NCBI GenBank assembly: GCA_005779395.1 | Contig: SXJP01000017.1 | Coordinates: forward strand, 1 to 64,000 | Origin: Actinomycetota bacterium | Lineage (GTDB): Bacteria > Actinomycetota > Acidimicrobiia > IMCC26256 > PALSA-610 | DNA length: 64,000 bases | Direction of reading: 5' to 3' | In this document: positions 1 to 8,342 of the stretch, piece by piece | Layout: each line of letters opens with the position of its first letter | Numbering within the stretch: position 1 is the stretch's first letter | Notes under the pieces: generated by a model | What the model was told of the DNA's origin: nothing | The model's database searches: none | The model's input: the letters and a program-made list of their open reading frames with translations, nothing else | Translations under genes and position numbers: made by a program

Positions 1-187
1 CCTCAACCGAGCGGAGCGTCGATTCGGTTTTGCCTCACGGTTCCCCTGAGTGCTGGGCGTATGAGGACGTCAAATTGCTACAGGGGGGCCTGTAGGAAAA
101 TTAGCACGGCCTCACCTCAATCACCCTCTCAGAACATTCGCCGCCGCGGTCCTAGAGTCCTACTTCCACTTACGAAGGAGCAACACA
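1..187. other. left-edge non-coding stretch
   Basis: I can support no gene here. One + frame runs open from the left edge and closes with TGA at 47-49, which could be the last residues of a gene outside the window, but it is too short to judge. AAGGAG at 175-180 is the ribosome binding site of the next gene, seven bases before its GTG. Confidence 0.5.
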
Positions 188-1090
188 GTGCGTATCGGGA
201 TATTTGGCGGCGACACAGCAGCCCGAACACTCGATCAGATCGTGCAAGCTGCCGCGGATGCGAAAGCCGACGGTTTTGGCTCATACTGGTTGCCCCAAAT
301 CTTTGGGCTTGATGCCATTACCGCGCTTGCTGTTGTCGGCCGCGAAGTTCCGGGCATCGATCTAGGCACAGCCGTCGTCCCTACATTTCCGCGCCACCCC
401 TCGATGCTCGCTGGTCAAGCGATTACTACAGCTACAGCATGTGGTGGGCGCTTCATTTTGGGAATCGGCCTCTCTCACCAAATCGTCGTGGAGTCCATGT
501 GGGGCATGAGCTACGACAAGCCGGCTCGACACATGCGCGAATATCTCGCGATTCTGCTGCCGCTACTGCGCGACGGCAATGTGAGTTTCGCTGGCGAAAC
601 GCTTACCGCCCACGCTCCGTTGTCTGTCGCCGAGCGACCGAACGTGCCTGTGTTGATTGCCGCATTAGCGCCCCGCATGTTGGCGTTAGCTGGCGGTATC
701 GCTGACGGCACGATTACGTGGATGACAGGTCCTACGACGCTCGGCGACTACATCGTCCCGAACATCAATGCGGCTGCGGCAGATGCTGGCCGGGCTGCTC
801 CTCGCGTGGCGGCAAGCCTGCCAGTGATGATCACGAATGATCCCGACGGTGCACGCACTCGCGCTGCAGCCGATTTCGCTGTTTACGGGACGCTGCCAAG
901 TTACCGGGCGATGCTCGACCGCGAAGGCGCATCGGGACCTGCCGACGTTGCGTTGGTCGGCGAAGAAAGCACTGTCGGCAAGTCAATTCAGGTACTCGCG
1001 GATGCTGGCGTAACCGATTTTGTCGGCGCTGAGTTCGGGAACACCGAAGAACAGACTCGCACCCGGGAGTTCATGCGCACGCTGTTGTGA
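188..1090 (+). CDS. F420-type LLM-class oxidoreductase
   Basis: A 300-residue luciferase-like TIM-barrel protein. These enzymes usually use reduced coenzyme F420 (sometimes FMN) to transfer hydride to a small organic substrate. The N-terminal strand MRIGIFGGD, the segment GGRFILGIGLSH near residue 86 and the late GVTDFVGAEF are typical of the actinobacterial LLM families. The GTG start at 188 is chosen because AAGGAG lies seven bases upstream and the first barrel strand begins immediately. An alpha/beta hydrolase follows on the same strand after 40 bases. The substrate cannot be read from the sequence, and F420 rather than FMN is inferred from family resemblance. Confidence 0.85.
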   Translation: MRIGIFGGDTAARTLDQIVQAAADAKADGFGSYWLPQIFGLDAITALAVVGREVPGIDLGTAVVPTFPRHPSMLAGQAITTATACGGRFILGIGLSHQIVVESMWGMSYDKPARHMREYLAILLPLLRDGNVSFAGETLTAHAPLSVAERPNVPVLIAALAPRMLALAGGIADGTITWMTGPTTLGDYIVPNINAAAADAGRAAPRVAASLPVMITNDPDGARTRAAADFAVYGTLPSYRAMLDREGASGPADVALVGEESTVGKSIQVLADAGVTDFVGAEFGNTEEQTRTREFMRTLL

Positions 1091-1130
1091 CTCCGCTCGT
1101 CAATAGCCGTTTGACCTAGCTTGGCCACCT

Positions 1131-1808
1131 GTGACCGACCCGAACTTCGCAACTCGTAGCCCGCTCGAATTACTGCAATCGATGGCGGCCCAAGAATGGG
1201 CCGTCACTTCAACCCTGCGCCACATCGAGATATACACGCCATCTGGGCTGCTCGGCCTGCTCTGGCATGGCGACCCTGCTGCCCGTAATGTCGTTCTGCT
1301 CGTAGGCGGGGCGATGGGCGGTTATCTCGGACCGGCTAACGGGTTATACCCAGCCCTTGGTGAAACTTTCGCGGACCTCGGCATCGGGACCATTCGTGTC
1401 GACTATCGCAAGCCCAATCACTTGCCTCGCTGCGTCCACGATGTCTGCGCTGCAGCAGACCTCGCTTCCCGCTCAGGCGCGTCGAAGTTCATTACCGTCG
1501 GCCATAGCTTCGGTGGCGCTGTCGCCATTCAGGCTGGCACAGTTCTTGCGGAGCACTGCGATGGCGTAGTAACCCTCGCTACACAATCTGCAGGGTGTGA
1601 AGAAGCAGCAGCGCTTACAGCTCCCCTACTGCTCGTCCACGGCATGCGCGACGAACTTCTGCCAGCACACACCAGCGAACTCGTCAAGATGATCGCAGGA
1701 CAAGGCGAACTAATGATCTTGGAAGAAGACGGGCACCTACTCGACAAGTCACGCGAGCAGATTCTCGCGAAGCTTCTCGATTGGATTCCGGCGCAGTTTG
1801 AGAACTGA
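1131..1808 (+). CDS. alpha/beta hydrolase
   Basis: A 225-residue soluble serine hydrolase. The nucleophile elbow GHSFGG puts the catalytic Ser at 126. Asp174 (in HGMRDE) and His202 (in EDGHL) complete the triad in the order expected for the fold. GGAMGG near residue 59 probably supplies the oxyanion hole. It resembles the short dienelactone-hydrolase/serine aminopeptidase type without a large lid. GTG start. It lies 40 bases after the F420-type oxidoreductase, so the pair may be co-transcribed. Its stop abuts the stop of the convergent gene with no base between. Substrate unknown: an ester, lactone or amide is possible. Confidence 0.8.
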   Translation: MTDPNFATRSPLELLQSMAAQEWAVTSTLRHIEIYTPSGLLGLLWHGDPAARNVVLLVGGAMGGYLGPANGLYPALGETFADLGIGTIRVDYRKPNHLPRCVHDVCAAADLASRSGASKFITVGHSFGGAVAIQAGTVLAEHCDGVVTLATQSAGCEEAAALTAPLLLVHGMRDELLPAHTSELVKMIAGQGELMILEEDGHLLDKSREQILAKLLDWIPAQFEN

Positions 1809-2747
1809 TCAGGTCCCGGCGAGTTTCGCGACGATCGGCGCGAACGTTTCGAAGAAGTCGTTGCCAACAACTACGTAGCTGACACCCCACTCCTCGCGGC
1901 GCTGCTCAAGTGTCTCGATAATCTCCGCCTCTGTGCCGAGCAACGCTGCACCGGAACCAAGCACTTCTTCTGCAGTGCTGTCGAATGCGCCAGCAACCGC
2001 CGCAGCGAATCCGGCCTTGTCTTCTGTTATCTGGTGCACGAAATAACGAATCTGTAGTTCAATGTCGTCGAAACGGTCCCCCGCTCCTTCGCGGATCCAT
2101 TCGATCTTGTTAGCTGTTTCGATTGCACTCGCCGACTTCGCTGCTTCTGCAGTGATCGCGCCAACTGAGAGGTTTGGGTTGATGCCGATGATGTCGGCTT
2201 CCCTTCCGGCGAGACGCAAGATCTTGGGAGCGCCACCGCCAATGGTGATCGGGATCGGGCCACGCACTGGCTTGGGAATCGCGTTGTAATCCGTAACCGT
2301 GTAATGCTCGCCAGAGAATGAAAACGCCTCTGGGCCGTAGCAGCCCTTGATGACCTGTAGCGCCTCGTCGAGACGCGCTATTCGAGTTCCGGGCGAGTCG
2401 TACGGCAGGCCTAGCGCGTCATAATCGACTTTCATCCAGCCAGCACCGACACCGAGTTCTGTGCGGCCACCAGACAGCACGTCGATGGTCGCCATCTCTT
2501 TGGCGAGGATCGCTGGATGCTTGTAGTCGTTGTCAAACACGAGGGCCGCGACGTTTAGTTCTGTGGTGGCTTCTGCAGCGATTGCGAGTGCTGGCATCGG
2601 AGCGAGAACCGTGTCGATGAAGTGATCTGGCGCGTACAGAGTGCTGTAACCGAGACTTTCGACCTTCTTGCTGAGCTCACGCCAACTCTTGCCGTCGAAC
2701 TCGCCACCGCACTGAACGCCGAACCTGAAAGTGTGCTTGGAACCCAT
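1809..2747 (-). CDS. F420-type LLM-class oxidoreductase
   Basis: A 312-residue luciferase-like monooxygenase-family protein beginning FRFGVQCGGEFDGKSW. The segments TLYAPDHFIDT, LSGGRTELGVGAGW and PIPITIGGGAPKILRLAG match the actinobacterial F420-dependent subfamily that I recall as TIGR03621. ATG start with AAGG nine bases upstream. It lies 47 bases downstream of dut on the same strand and could be the last gene of the oxidative-stress run, or it could have its own promoter in that gap. Substrate unknown. A redox role alongside PerR-controlled genes is only an inference from position. Confidence 0.85.
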   Translation of the reverse strand: MGSKHTFRFGVQCGGEFDGKSWRELSKKVESLGYSTLYAPDHFIDTVLAPMPALAIAAEATTELNVAALVFDNDYKHPAILAKEMATIDVLSGGRTELGVGAGWMKVDYDALGLPYDSPGTRIARLDEALQVIKGCYGPEAFSFSGEHYTVTDYNAIPKPVRGPIPITIGGGAPKILRLAGREADIIGINPNLSVGAITAEAAKSASAIETANKIEWIREGAGDRFDDIELQIRYFVHQITEDKAGFAAAVAGAFDSTAEEVLGSGAALLGTEAEIIETLEQRREEWGVSYVVVGNDFFETFAPIVAKLAGT

Positions 2748-2794
2748 TGAATAGTGCCTTCCGTCGAACGATCGAGCTAGTTAACCGAATCTAG

Positions 2795-3229
2795 CTATCT
2801 ACCTGTGCTGCCGTGCCCTCCGGCGCCACGGTCTGAATCATCGAGTTGGTCGACGACATACCAACTCACTTGCTCGACACGTTGGATAACGAGCTGAGCG
2901 ATGCGATCTCCCCGCTTTGCCATGAAAGTCGCGCGCGCATCGGTATTCATTAGGACTACTTTGATTTCGCCGCGGTAGCCACTGTCGATGAGTCCGGGTG
3001 TATTGAGCACCGTTACACCGTCCTTGATCGCAAGTCCTGATCGCGGTTGAACAAACCCTGCGTACCCAACAGGTATGCCGATCGCAACGCCAGTCGGGAC
3101 GAGCATTCTTTGTCCTGGTGCGATCTCGATGTCCACCGTCGTGACTAGGTCGTAACCCGCATCGCTCTCGTGTTGTCGCGACGGAATTGGTAACTCGGGG
3201 TCGAGTCTCTGGATCGGGATATTCACCAT
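2795..3229 (-). CDS. dut: dUTP diphosphatase
   Basis: Hydrolyses dUTP to dUMP and pyrophosphate, keeping uracil out of DNA and feeding thymidylate synthesis. All five trimeric-dUTPase motifs are present: DAGYDL (23-28), PRSGLA (62-67), GLIDSGYRGE with catalytic Asp82 and the uracil-stacking Tyr85, GDRIAQLVI (107-115) and the glycine-rich C-terminal arm RGAGGHGSTG (134-143). At 144 residues it has the normal length. Its ATG shares one base with the stop of the DUF3501 gene (TAATG), so the two are translationally coupled. A DNA-precursor gene at the end of a peroxide-response run fits protection against oxidative nucleotide damage, but that is inference. Confidence 0.96.
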   Translation of the reverse strand: MVNIPIQRLDPELPIPSRQHESDAGYDLVTTVDIEIAPGQRMLVPTGVAIGIPVGYAGFVQPRSGLAIKDGVTVLNTPGLIDSGYRGEIKVVLMNTDARATFMAKRGDRIAQLVIQRVEQVSWYVVDQLDDSDRGAGGHGSTGR

Positions 3230-3810
3230 TACAGAACTAGGTCCTTTGAGAGTTCGTCATGTTGCTCAGTTGTCAACTGCACATTGACAGGATATTTAGG
3301 ATGATCAACGCACAGCTTGACAGGGCCTGCGAGAAACGCCGCTACTTGCTGCTCGCTGAAATCGAACTTCAAGAAATGAACAGCTGCTGTGATGTCTTCG
3401 CGTGTAAGCCGCTCGGCACCAGGGTCGTAGCCACGGACGACGGATCCGTCTTCGAGCACGAATGTGACGGCTTGGTGGATTCCAACTAGGCGCGGCAACC
3501 AGTCGCGCATCTGTGCATCCTCTACAAGTTCGATGAACAGCGTGCACGAAAGCTGATTGTCGTCTGGAATCACTTCGTTGTAGGTGGCGACTTCATGTGC
3601 GATCTGATCGTCTCGCAACATCTTTTCGGCGCGAGCCATTTCTTGCACCTGAAAGTGCATGGTCTTGGTGTTCTCAAACACCACAGAGACGACCTCACCA
3701 ACCGAGATCCTGCGGACCTTCTTGAGCGTGATTACCTCAGCGCGCATGTCGGAACGCACCCTCTCGTACGCACGCAGATCAAGGATGTCTTCGACTGCCA
3801 ACTTGCGCAT
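3229..3810 (-). CDS. DUF3501 family protein
   Basis: A 193-residue soluble protein of unknown biochemical function, recognised as DUF3501 by the start MRKLAVEDILDLRAYERVR, the central KTMHFQVQEMARAEKM, and FEL-like segments such as CTLFIELVED. The ATG at 3810 is preferred over longer frames because it overlaps the upstream stop by one base (TGATG) and because residues added upstream have no coding character. DUF3501 genes commonly sit beside rubrerythrin and a CCG-domain iron-sulfur oxidoreductase, exactly as here, so it probably works with that redox pair. No metal-binding cysteine motif is visible. Confidence 0.88.
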   Translation of the reverse strand: MRKLAVEDILDLRAYERVRSDMRAEVITLKKVRRISVGEVVSVVFENTKTMHFQVQEMARAEKMLRDDQIAHEVATYNEVIPDDNQLSCTLFIELVEDAQMRDWLPRLVGIHQAVTFVLEDGSVVRGYDPGAERLTREDITAAVHFLKFDFSEQQVAAFLAGPVKLCVDHPKYPVNVQLTTEQHDELSKDLVL

Positions 3811-5096
3811 CAGACATCCTCGATTCCGTACGCGCGCGCAAGTACTTCGAGCGGATGCACTGTCTTGCGACCTGTGTCCGCGTAGATCGCGCCGTTCGAA
3901 AGGTGGCAGTCGCCTGCGACGAGTTCGGCATCGCTCTTCGTGATGGCTTCCATTAATGGCTTGGCGATCTTTTTGGCCATCGCAACATTTTCTGCACGCA
4001 AGCCCCATGTGCCATCGATAGCCGAGCATCGCTCGACCATTTGGACCTTCGCTCCGGTGAGCGCCATGAGGTCTCGTGACTTCGGGCCGATCTGTTGCGC
4101 CCGGTAATGACACGCTGCTTGCCAAACGATTCTTTCGTATGCCTGTCCAGCCGAAAAGTCTGTGTCGAGTGGCTCTTCCTTGTGTCGCGCAATTAGGTAC
4201 TCGCTCGCGTCAAACGTGTTTGCGGCGACCGCGCGTGCTTCATCTGTGCCGAGAAAGTCTGGATACTCATTTTTGATCACGTAAGCACACGTCGGTTGCG
4301 GGACGACGATCGCTTGTCCTTGCGCCGCGAACGGCGCGAGTATTTCGACATTCTTGCGAGCGTGTTCGGCGAACTTCGCTGTGTCGCCCGCGTCGAGCCA
4401 CGGCATTCCGCAGCAGACCTGGCCAGCTGGCAGGTAGCACGCAATACCGTTACGTTCATAGACGTTGACTAACGCCTTGCCGATAGAGGTTTCCTGGTAT
4501 TCAACGAGACAAGTCGGAAACAACACCACTTTGGAGCGTCCGTTGACTGCGACCTTCGGCGTATGCCGCTTAAACCACTTGCTGAACCGGACGCTGGCGT
4601 AAGCAGGCAAGAGGCGCACACGAGAGATGCCCGTGACCTTCTCCATCGCGACACGCGCGAGCGGAATCTTGACGAGTGTGTTGACCGCTGGCGCCACAGC
4701 ACTCGCAACGGCACCCTGCGCGTCGGTTCGCGCAAGCAATCGTGCGTTACGACCGGGACCAGTCCCTTCGCGGTGCTGGATTGCTAGGGAGCGCAACATG
4801 AGGCGCGGAAAGTCGATGACCCACGACTGTTCCTGATCTGGCGTATACGGGCAGATCACATAACAAAGCTTGCACTGATAACAGACGTCGACGACGTGGC
4901 GATGCTGGGCAGCGTCGAGTTCGCCGACGTGTTCGGTACCGCCGAGGTCGTCTATGAACCTGAATAGGTCTTTGAAACTCGGGCAGAGCTTCACGCAAAC
5001 CCGACAGTCAGAGCACTGGCCGAAGGTGCGGTCACGCTCAGAGCGAGCGTCGCCTGAGTCGTAATAGTTGGGCGCTAGCGGTTCATACAGCGACAT
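3810..5096 (-). CDS. HdrD/GlpC-like Fe-S oxidoreductase
   Basis: A 428-residue cytoplasmic protein of the heterodisulfide-reductase/GlpC type. Two 4Fe-4S ligand sets are visible: C28-x2-C31-x2-C34-x3-C38-P and C72-x2-C75-x2-C78-x3-C82-P. Two CCG-type domains follow. The first has C196 and CCG at 228-230. The second has C329 but only a single cysteine (C357) where a CCG pair is usual, then C397. The ATG at 5096 begins MSLYEPLAPNYYDSG; an upstream in-frame extension is dismissed as non-coding and contains the hairpin described separately. Partners in this conserved context are rubrerythrin and DUF3501, suggesting electron delivery for peroxide reduction. Electron donor and acceptor are not evident. 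Confidence 0.88.
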   Translation of the reverse strand: MSLYEPLAPNYYDSGDARSERDRTFGQCSDCRVCVKLCPSFKDLFRFIDDLGGTEHVGELDAAQHRHVVDVCYQCKLCYVICPYTPDQEQSWVIDFPRLMLRSLAIQHREGTGPGRNARLLARTDAQGAVASAVAPAVNTLVKIPLARVAMEKVTGISRVRLLPAYASVRFSKWFKRHTPKVAVNGRSKVVLFPTCLVEYQETSIGKALVNVYERNGIACYLPAGQVCCGMPWLDAGDTAKFAEHARKNVEILAPFAAQGQAIVVPQPTCAYVIKNEYPDFLGTDEARAVAANTFDASEYLIARHKEEPLDTDFSAGQAYERIVWQAACHYRAQQIGPKSRDLMALTGAKVQMVERCSAIDGTWGLRAENVAMAKKIAKPLMEAITKSDAELVAGDCHLSNGAIYADTGRKTVHPLEVLARAYGIEDV

Positions 5097-5119
5097 GGAT
5101 TCCTCTTGTATAGCAAAGA

Positions 5120-5143
5120 CGGCCCTGGACAATGCCAGGGCCG
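5120..5143 (-). terminator. hairpin between rubrerythrin and Fe-S gene
   Basis: A perfect 9-bp inverted repeat, CGGCCCTGG and CCAGGGCCG, with a 6-nt loop. On the transcribed (-) strand it is followed by TCTTTGCTAT. It lies in the 77-base gap after the rubrerythrin stop. It may act as a partial intrinsic terminator that lets more rubrerythrin than iron-sulfur protein be made, or as a 3' stabiliser. The U-run is short, so full termination is doubtful. Confidence 0.6.
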
Positions 5144-5173
5144 CCGAAACGTGTTGCTCTAAACGCGGTGTAC

Positions 5174-5593
5174 TTACCGGAGGTTGGTGAGACGCTCCGA
5201 GAAGCGGCCAGCGTGGCTCTTCTCTGCGCGGGCGAGTGTCTCTAGCCACTCGGCTACGTCTTCGAAACCTTCGTCGCGGGCAGTCTTGGCGAAGCCTGGG
5301 TACATCTCCGTGTACTCATAGGTCTCGCCAGCAACGGCTGACTTGAGGTTGTCTTCTGTGCTTCCAACGGGCTCGCCAGTGGCTGGGTCGCCGACTTCTG
5401 CGAGAAAGTCGAAGTGGCCGAACGCATGTCCGGTTTCACCTTCGGCAACTGACCGGAATAGGCCAGCGACCTCTGGGTAGCCCTCAACATCTGCTTTCTG
5501 CGCGAAGTAGAGGTAGCGACGGTTAGCTTGGCTCTCACCAGCAAACGCGTCCTTTAGGTTGTCGTGGGTCTTGCTCCCCTTGAGTTCAGGCAT
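5174..5593 (-). CDS. rubrerythrin-type diiron peroxidase
   Basis: A 139-residue four-helix diiron protein that reduces hydrogen peroxide to water. Ligands are visible as E20, E53-x2-H56, E90/E93 and E124-x2-H127. Classical rubrerythrin has a C-terminal rubredoxin with two CxxC pairs; here the protein ends at NLR with no cysteine, so electrons must come from a separate partner, plausibly the neighbouring iron-sulfur oxidoreductase. The ATG at 5593 has AAAGGAA upstream and overlaps the end of the PerR-like gene by 8 bases, indicating coupled translation and common peroxide control. Confidence 0.93.
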   Translation of the reverse strand: MPELKGSKTHDNLKDAFAGESQANRRYLYFAQKADVEGYPEVAGLFRSVAEGETGHAFGHFDFLAEVGDPATGEPVGSTEDNLKSAVAGETYEYTEMYPGFAKTARDEGFEDVAEWLETLARAEKSHAGRFSERLTNLR

Positions 5594-6035
5594 TTGTATT
5601 CCTTTTCTTGTTGTTGGCGGTTGAAGAACATGAATCGCAAAGTCCCCGCAAGATGATGTCGACGGATTCGATCTTGAAGTTGTGGTCGTGGCGGGTGACC
5701 AACTGCTCTGCGCTGGCCATGTTGACATCGCGCACCGACCCACATCTGTTGCACACGAGATGTTGGTGGTCGGTTTCTACGTGTGGGTCTACGCGAAGTG
5801 ATCCGGTGCCGGGGTCGAACAGGCGGACCTCACCTAGCTTCTCGAACTCACGAACTGCCTCGTAAACGGTCTTGAGAGACAGCGCAGGCATTGCGGCGGA
5901 AATCGCGATGTGAATCGATTCGACTGTGGGGTGCGTCGTGTTGCCGAAGAGTTCCGAAGCGATCGCGAGGCGTTGCGGCGTTGCCCTCATGCCGACTGAG
6001 CGGAGTCTCTCGACTAACGCGACTTGATCTCTCAT
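5586..6035 (-). CDS. Fur-family peroxide regulator (PerR-like)
   Basis: A 149-residue Fur-family repressor. The N-terminal winged helix includes SLKTVYEAVREFEKLG (53-68). The structural zinc site is C95-x2-C98 plus C133-x2-C136, and candidate regulatory-metal ligands are H35, D89, H90 and H92. Position 103 is Asp in the segment CGSVRDV, where from memory PerR has Asp and iron-sensing Fur has Glu, so PerR is favoured. The ATG at 6035 is chosen because the longer frame would run through the palindromic operator at 6053-6067. Head of the run with rubrerythrin, iron-sulfur protein and DUF3501, and probably autoregulated. Confidence 0.88.
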   Translation of the reverse strand: MRDQVALVERLRSVGMRATPQRLAIASELFGNTTHPTVESIHIAISAAMPALSLKTVYEAVREFEKLGEVRLFDPGTGSLRVDPHVETDHQHLVCNRCGSVRDVNMASAEQLVTRHDHNFKIESVDIILRGLCDSCSSTANNKKRNTNA

Positions 6036-6052
6036 GACACGTAGCAACCTAA

Positions 6053-6067
6053 TAACAATGATTGTTA
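6053..6067. promoter_or_regulatory. PerR/Fur-type operator
   Basis: TAACAATGATTGTTA is a perfect 7-1-7 palindrome with the same geometry as the Bacillus PerR box TTATAATNATTATAA, matching it at 10 of the 14 specified positions. It lies 18-32 bases upstream of the PerR-like ATG and 51 bases upstream of the divergent acyl-CoA dehydrogenase. It is AT-rich in a GC-rich region. Predicted to be the autoregulatory site of the rubrerythrin operon. Confidence 0.75.
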
Positions 6068-6117
6068 GTAAACGAATCAGGGCGGTCTCTGTCCGGCGCA
6101 CAGTACGGTGAGCCCCT

Positions 6118-7287
6118 ATGAATTTTGACTATCCGCCGGAAGCCGAAGCATTCCGGCTTGAGTTCCGCGCGTGGCTCGCCACGAACCTCACAGACGAAGT
6201 TCGGAGCATCGGGACCGCCATTGGCATCGAGCACGACGATCCCCGCCTTGAGACATTGCTCAGATGGAATCAATTGCTCGCTGATGCCCGCTACGCGGCG
6301 ATCGCTTGGCCGGTCGAGTGGGGTGGACGCGGCGCAGGAATCATGGAACAGGTTGTGTTCGCAGAAGAGATGCACCTAGCAAATGCACCTGGACCCGTGA
6401 ACATCATCGGGTTGTCGAATATCGCCCCAGCGATCATGGAATACGGCACCGAGGACCAGAAACAGAATCTGCTTCCCCGCATGCTGCGAGGCGATGACAT
6501 ATGGTGCCAAGGCTTCTCAGAACCAGACGCAGGTAGCGATCTCGCGGCGCTTGGCACCTCTGCTGTACTTGACGGCGATACTTGGGTAGTCAATGGCCAA
6601 AAGACCTGGAACACGCTCGGCAACCTCAGCGACTATTGCGAAATCCTTGTGCGCACCGACCGAACAGTGGCTAAACACAAAGGCATCACCTGCCTGCTTC
6701 TTGATATGCGCGCAGACGGAGTCGAAGTCAGACCGCTTACGACGATCAAGGGCGATGCCGAATTCAGTGAAATCTTCTTAACCGATGTTCGCGTTCCGAC
6801 CGACATGACACTCGGCCCAGTGAATGATGGCTGGAGAGTCGCGATGACGACGCTGACGTACGAAAGAGCAGGGGTGGCCCGACTTCACCTCGGGCTACGC
6901 AGCAAGGTCCAATCGCTACTAGAACTTGCGAAAACCTCTCCCGGTCCACGTGGTTACACGCGAGCTAGCGACGATCCGATCCTGCGAAACAAACTCGCGC
7001 GCTGTTACGCAGAGGCTGAGATACTTAAGTTGATCGCAGACCGCGCAATCTCTGCCGAGTTGAATGGCGAACAACCAGGTGCCGAAAGTTCGATAGCGAA
7101 GTTGCTATGGAGCGACACTGAACAACGCATAGCGACGGTAGCTATCGACGTACTCGGCCCTGGTGGGCTGGGCGGCAAGTCAGCTACCGACCTCTTGGCG
7201 GCACGCTCCTACAGCATTGCTGGCGGCACTACTCAGATCAACAAGGATGTTGTAGCGCAACGGGTTCTAGGCCTGCCCCGAAGCTAG
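6118..7287 (+). CDS. acyl-CoA dehydrogenase
   Basis: A 389-residue FAD-dependent enzyme of the acyl-CoA dehydrogenase family, which introduces an alpha-beta double bond into acyl-CoA thioesters. The N-terminal helical domain (YPPEAEAFRLEFRAWL) is followed by the middle-domain FAD/substrate signature WCQGFSEPDAGSDLAAL at about residues 124-140. The C-terminal helical domain contains TYERAGVARL and the late flavin-binding stretch AGGTTQINKDVVAQRVLG. Length and order are normal. I could not place the catalytic glutamate with confidence, so the exact chain-length class (FadE-like, steroid or short chain) is open. It is divergent from the peroxide operon across an 82-base gap holding the PerR box. 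Confidence 0.92.
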   Translation: MNFDYPPEAEAFRLEFRAWLATNLTDEVRSIGTAIGIEHDDPRLETLLRWNQLLADARYAAIAWPVEWGGRGAGIMEQVVFAEEMHLANAPGPVNIIGLSNIAPAIMEYGTEDQKQNLLPRMLRGDDIWCQGFSEPDAGSDLAALGTSAVLDGDTWVVNGQKTWNTLGNLSDYCEILVRTDRTVAKHKGITCLLLDMRADGVEVRPLTTIKGDAEFSEIFLTDVRVPTDMTLGPVNDGWRVAMTTLTYERAGVARLHLGLRSKVQSLLELAKTSPGPRGYTRASDDPILRNKLARCYAEAEILKLIADRAISAELNGEQPGAESSIAKLLWSDTEQRIATVAIDVLGPGGLGGKSATDLLAARSYSIAGGTTQINKDVVAQRVLGLPRS

Positions 7288-7296
7288 AGCCCGTTC

Positions 7297-8340
7297 TTAA
7301 AGTTCTTTGGCGCCGGTCGCAGTAGGCATCGGAAGTTTGTCGCCTGCGCCCATCGGGAAATGACACGCCACGTACTGACCTGCCGATACCTCGTGGATAA
7401 TCGGTTCCTCCGAAGCACAAATATCTTGCGCTAACGGGCAGCGTGTTCTGAACCGACACCCAGATGGTGGACTCACAGGCGAAGGAATCTCACCTCCGAG
7501 AGTCGGCCGGTCAACGGGATTCACATCCGGGTCCGGGACCGGGATCGCAGCCAACAGCGCCTGCGTGTACGGGTGTGCGGGCCGGGAATAGAGAATGTCG
7601 GGTGGGCCGACTTCACAGATCTTGCCCAGATACATGACGACGACGCGGTCGCTCACATTCTTGACCACGGCGAGGTCATGGGCGATGAATATGAGCGTGA
7701 GGCCGTAACGGTCCTTCATCTCCTCAAGAAGATTCAAAACCTGCGCCTGCACCGAGACGTCTAAGGCAGATACCGGCTCGTCGCAAATAATTATTTTCGG
7801 GTCTGTCACTAATGCGCGAGCGATAGAAATGCGCTGACATTGACCGCCAGAGAACTGATGAGGACGCTTGCCGCGCTGCATCGCTGGGTCCATGCCACAG
7901 TCGAGCATTAGCTCATCGACCTTGGCTTGCTGTTCGGCTTTGGTGCCGAGTTTCCAGATACTCAGGCCCTCCGCGATGATGTCTTCGACCTTGCGACGCG
8001 GATTCAGAGAGCTAATCGGGTCCTGAAAAATCATCTTCATGCGCGTGCGAATGTTGCGCAACGCTCTGCCTTTGGTTCCTGTTAGTTCTTTGCCCTCGAA
8101 CACAACTGACCCGCCCGTCGGCGCCGGCAACTGCATGATGGCTTTGCCTGTTGTGCTCTTACCGCAACCAGACTCGCCAACAAGGCCGAGTGTCTCACCA
8201 GGCAGCACATCGAAACTGATGCCAGTAACAGCATGCACCTTTAGGCCGCTGCGCCCGACCGGGAACTCGACCAAGAGATCTTCGACACGCAACAGCGCCG
8301 CGTGGGCATCGCGCAGATGTGCTTTACCTGACCCAGCCAC
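7297..8340 (-). CDS. peptide-type ABC importer ATPase (DppF/OppF-like)
   Basis: A 347-residue ATPase of the oligopeptide/dipeptide/nickel importer class. It shows Walker [10 protein letters not shown], the signature SGGQCQRISIARAL, Walker B IIICDEPVSALD, the switch His in FIAHDL and the C-terminal oligopeptide extension with GEIPSPVSPPSGCRFRTRCP. GTG start two bases after the stop of the partner ATPase. It is the last gene of a five-gene operon (binding protein, two permeases, two ATPases) running from 13011 to 7297. It energises uptake of a substrate that the sequence does not identify. Confidence 0.93.
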   Translation of the reverse strand: MAGSGKAHLRDAHAALLRVEDLLVEFPVGRSGLKVHAVTGISFDVLPGETLGLVGESGCGKSTTGKAIMQLPAPTGGSVVFEGKELTGTKGRALRNIRTRMKMIFQDPISSLNPRRKVEDIIAEGLSIWKLGTKAEQQAKVDELMLDCGMDPAMQRGKRPHQFSGGQCQRISIARALVTDPKIIICDEPVSALDVSVQAQVLNLLEEMKDRYGLTLIFIAHDLAVVKNVSDRVVVMYLGKICEVGPPDILYSRPAHPYTQALLAAIPVPDPDVNPVDRPTLGGEIPSPVSPPSGCRFRTRCPLAQDICASEEPIIHEVSAGQYVACHFPMGAGDKLPMPTATGAKEL

Positions 8341-8342
8341 GA

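Noticed and set aside
61..312. Open frame starting with ATG near the left edge
   Set aside because: Overlaps the F420-type oxidoreductase in another phase, lacks a ribosome site and resembles no family.
2775..2796. Inverted repeat AGCTAG / CTAGCT at the end of dut
   Set aside because: Only six pairs, AT-rich, with a 10-base loop and no T-run. Too weak to call a terminator or operator.
3811..4125. Upstream extension of the DUF3501 gene
   Set aside because: The added residues lie entirely inside the iron-sulfur oxidoreductase gene and have no family similarity. The ATG at 3810 overlaps the stop as expected for a coupled gene.
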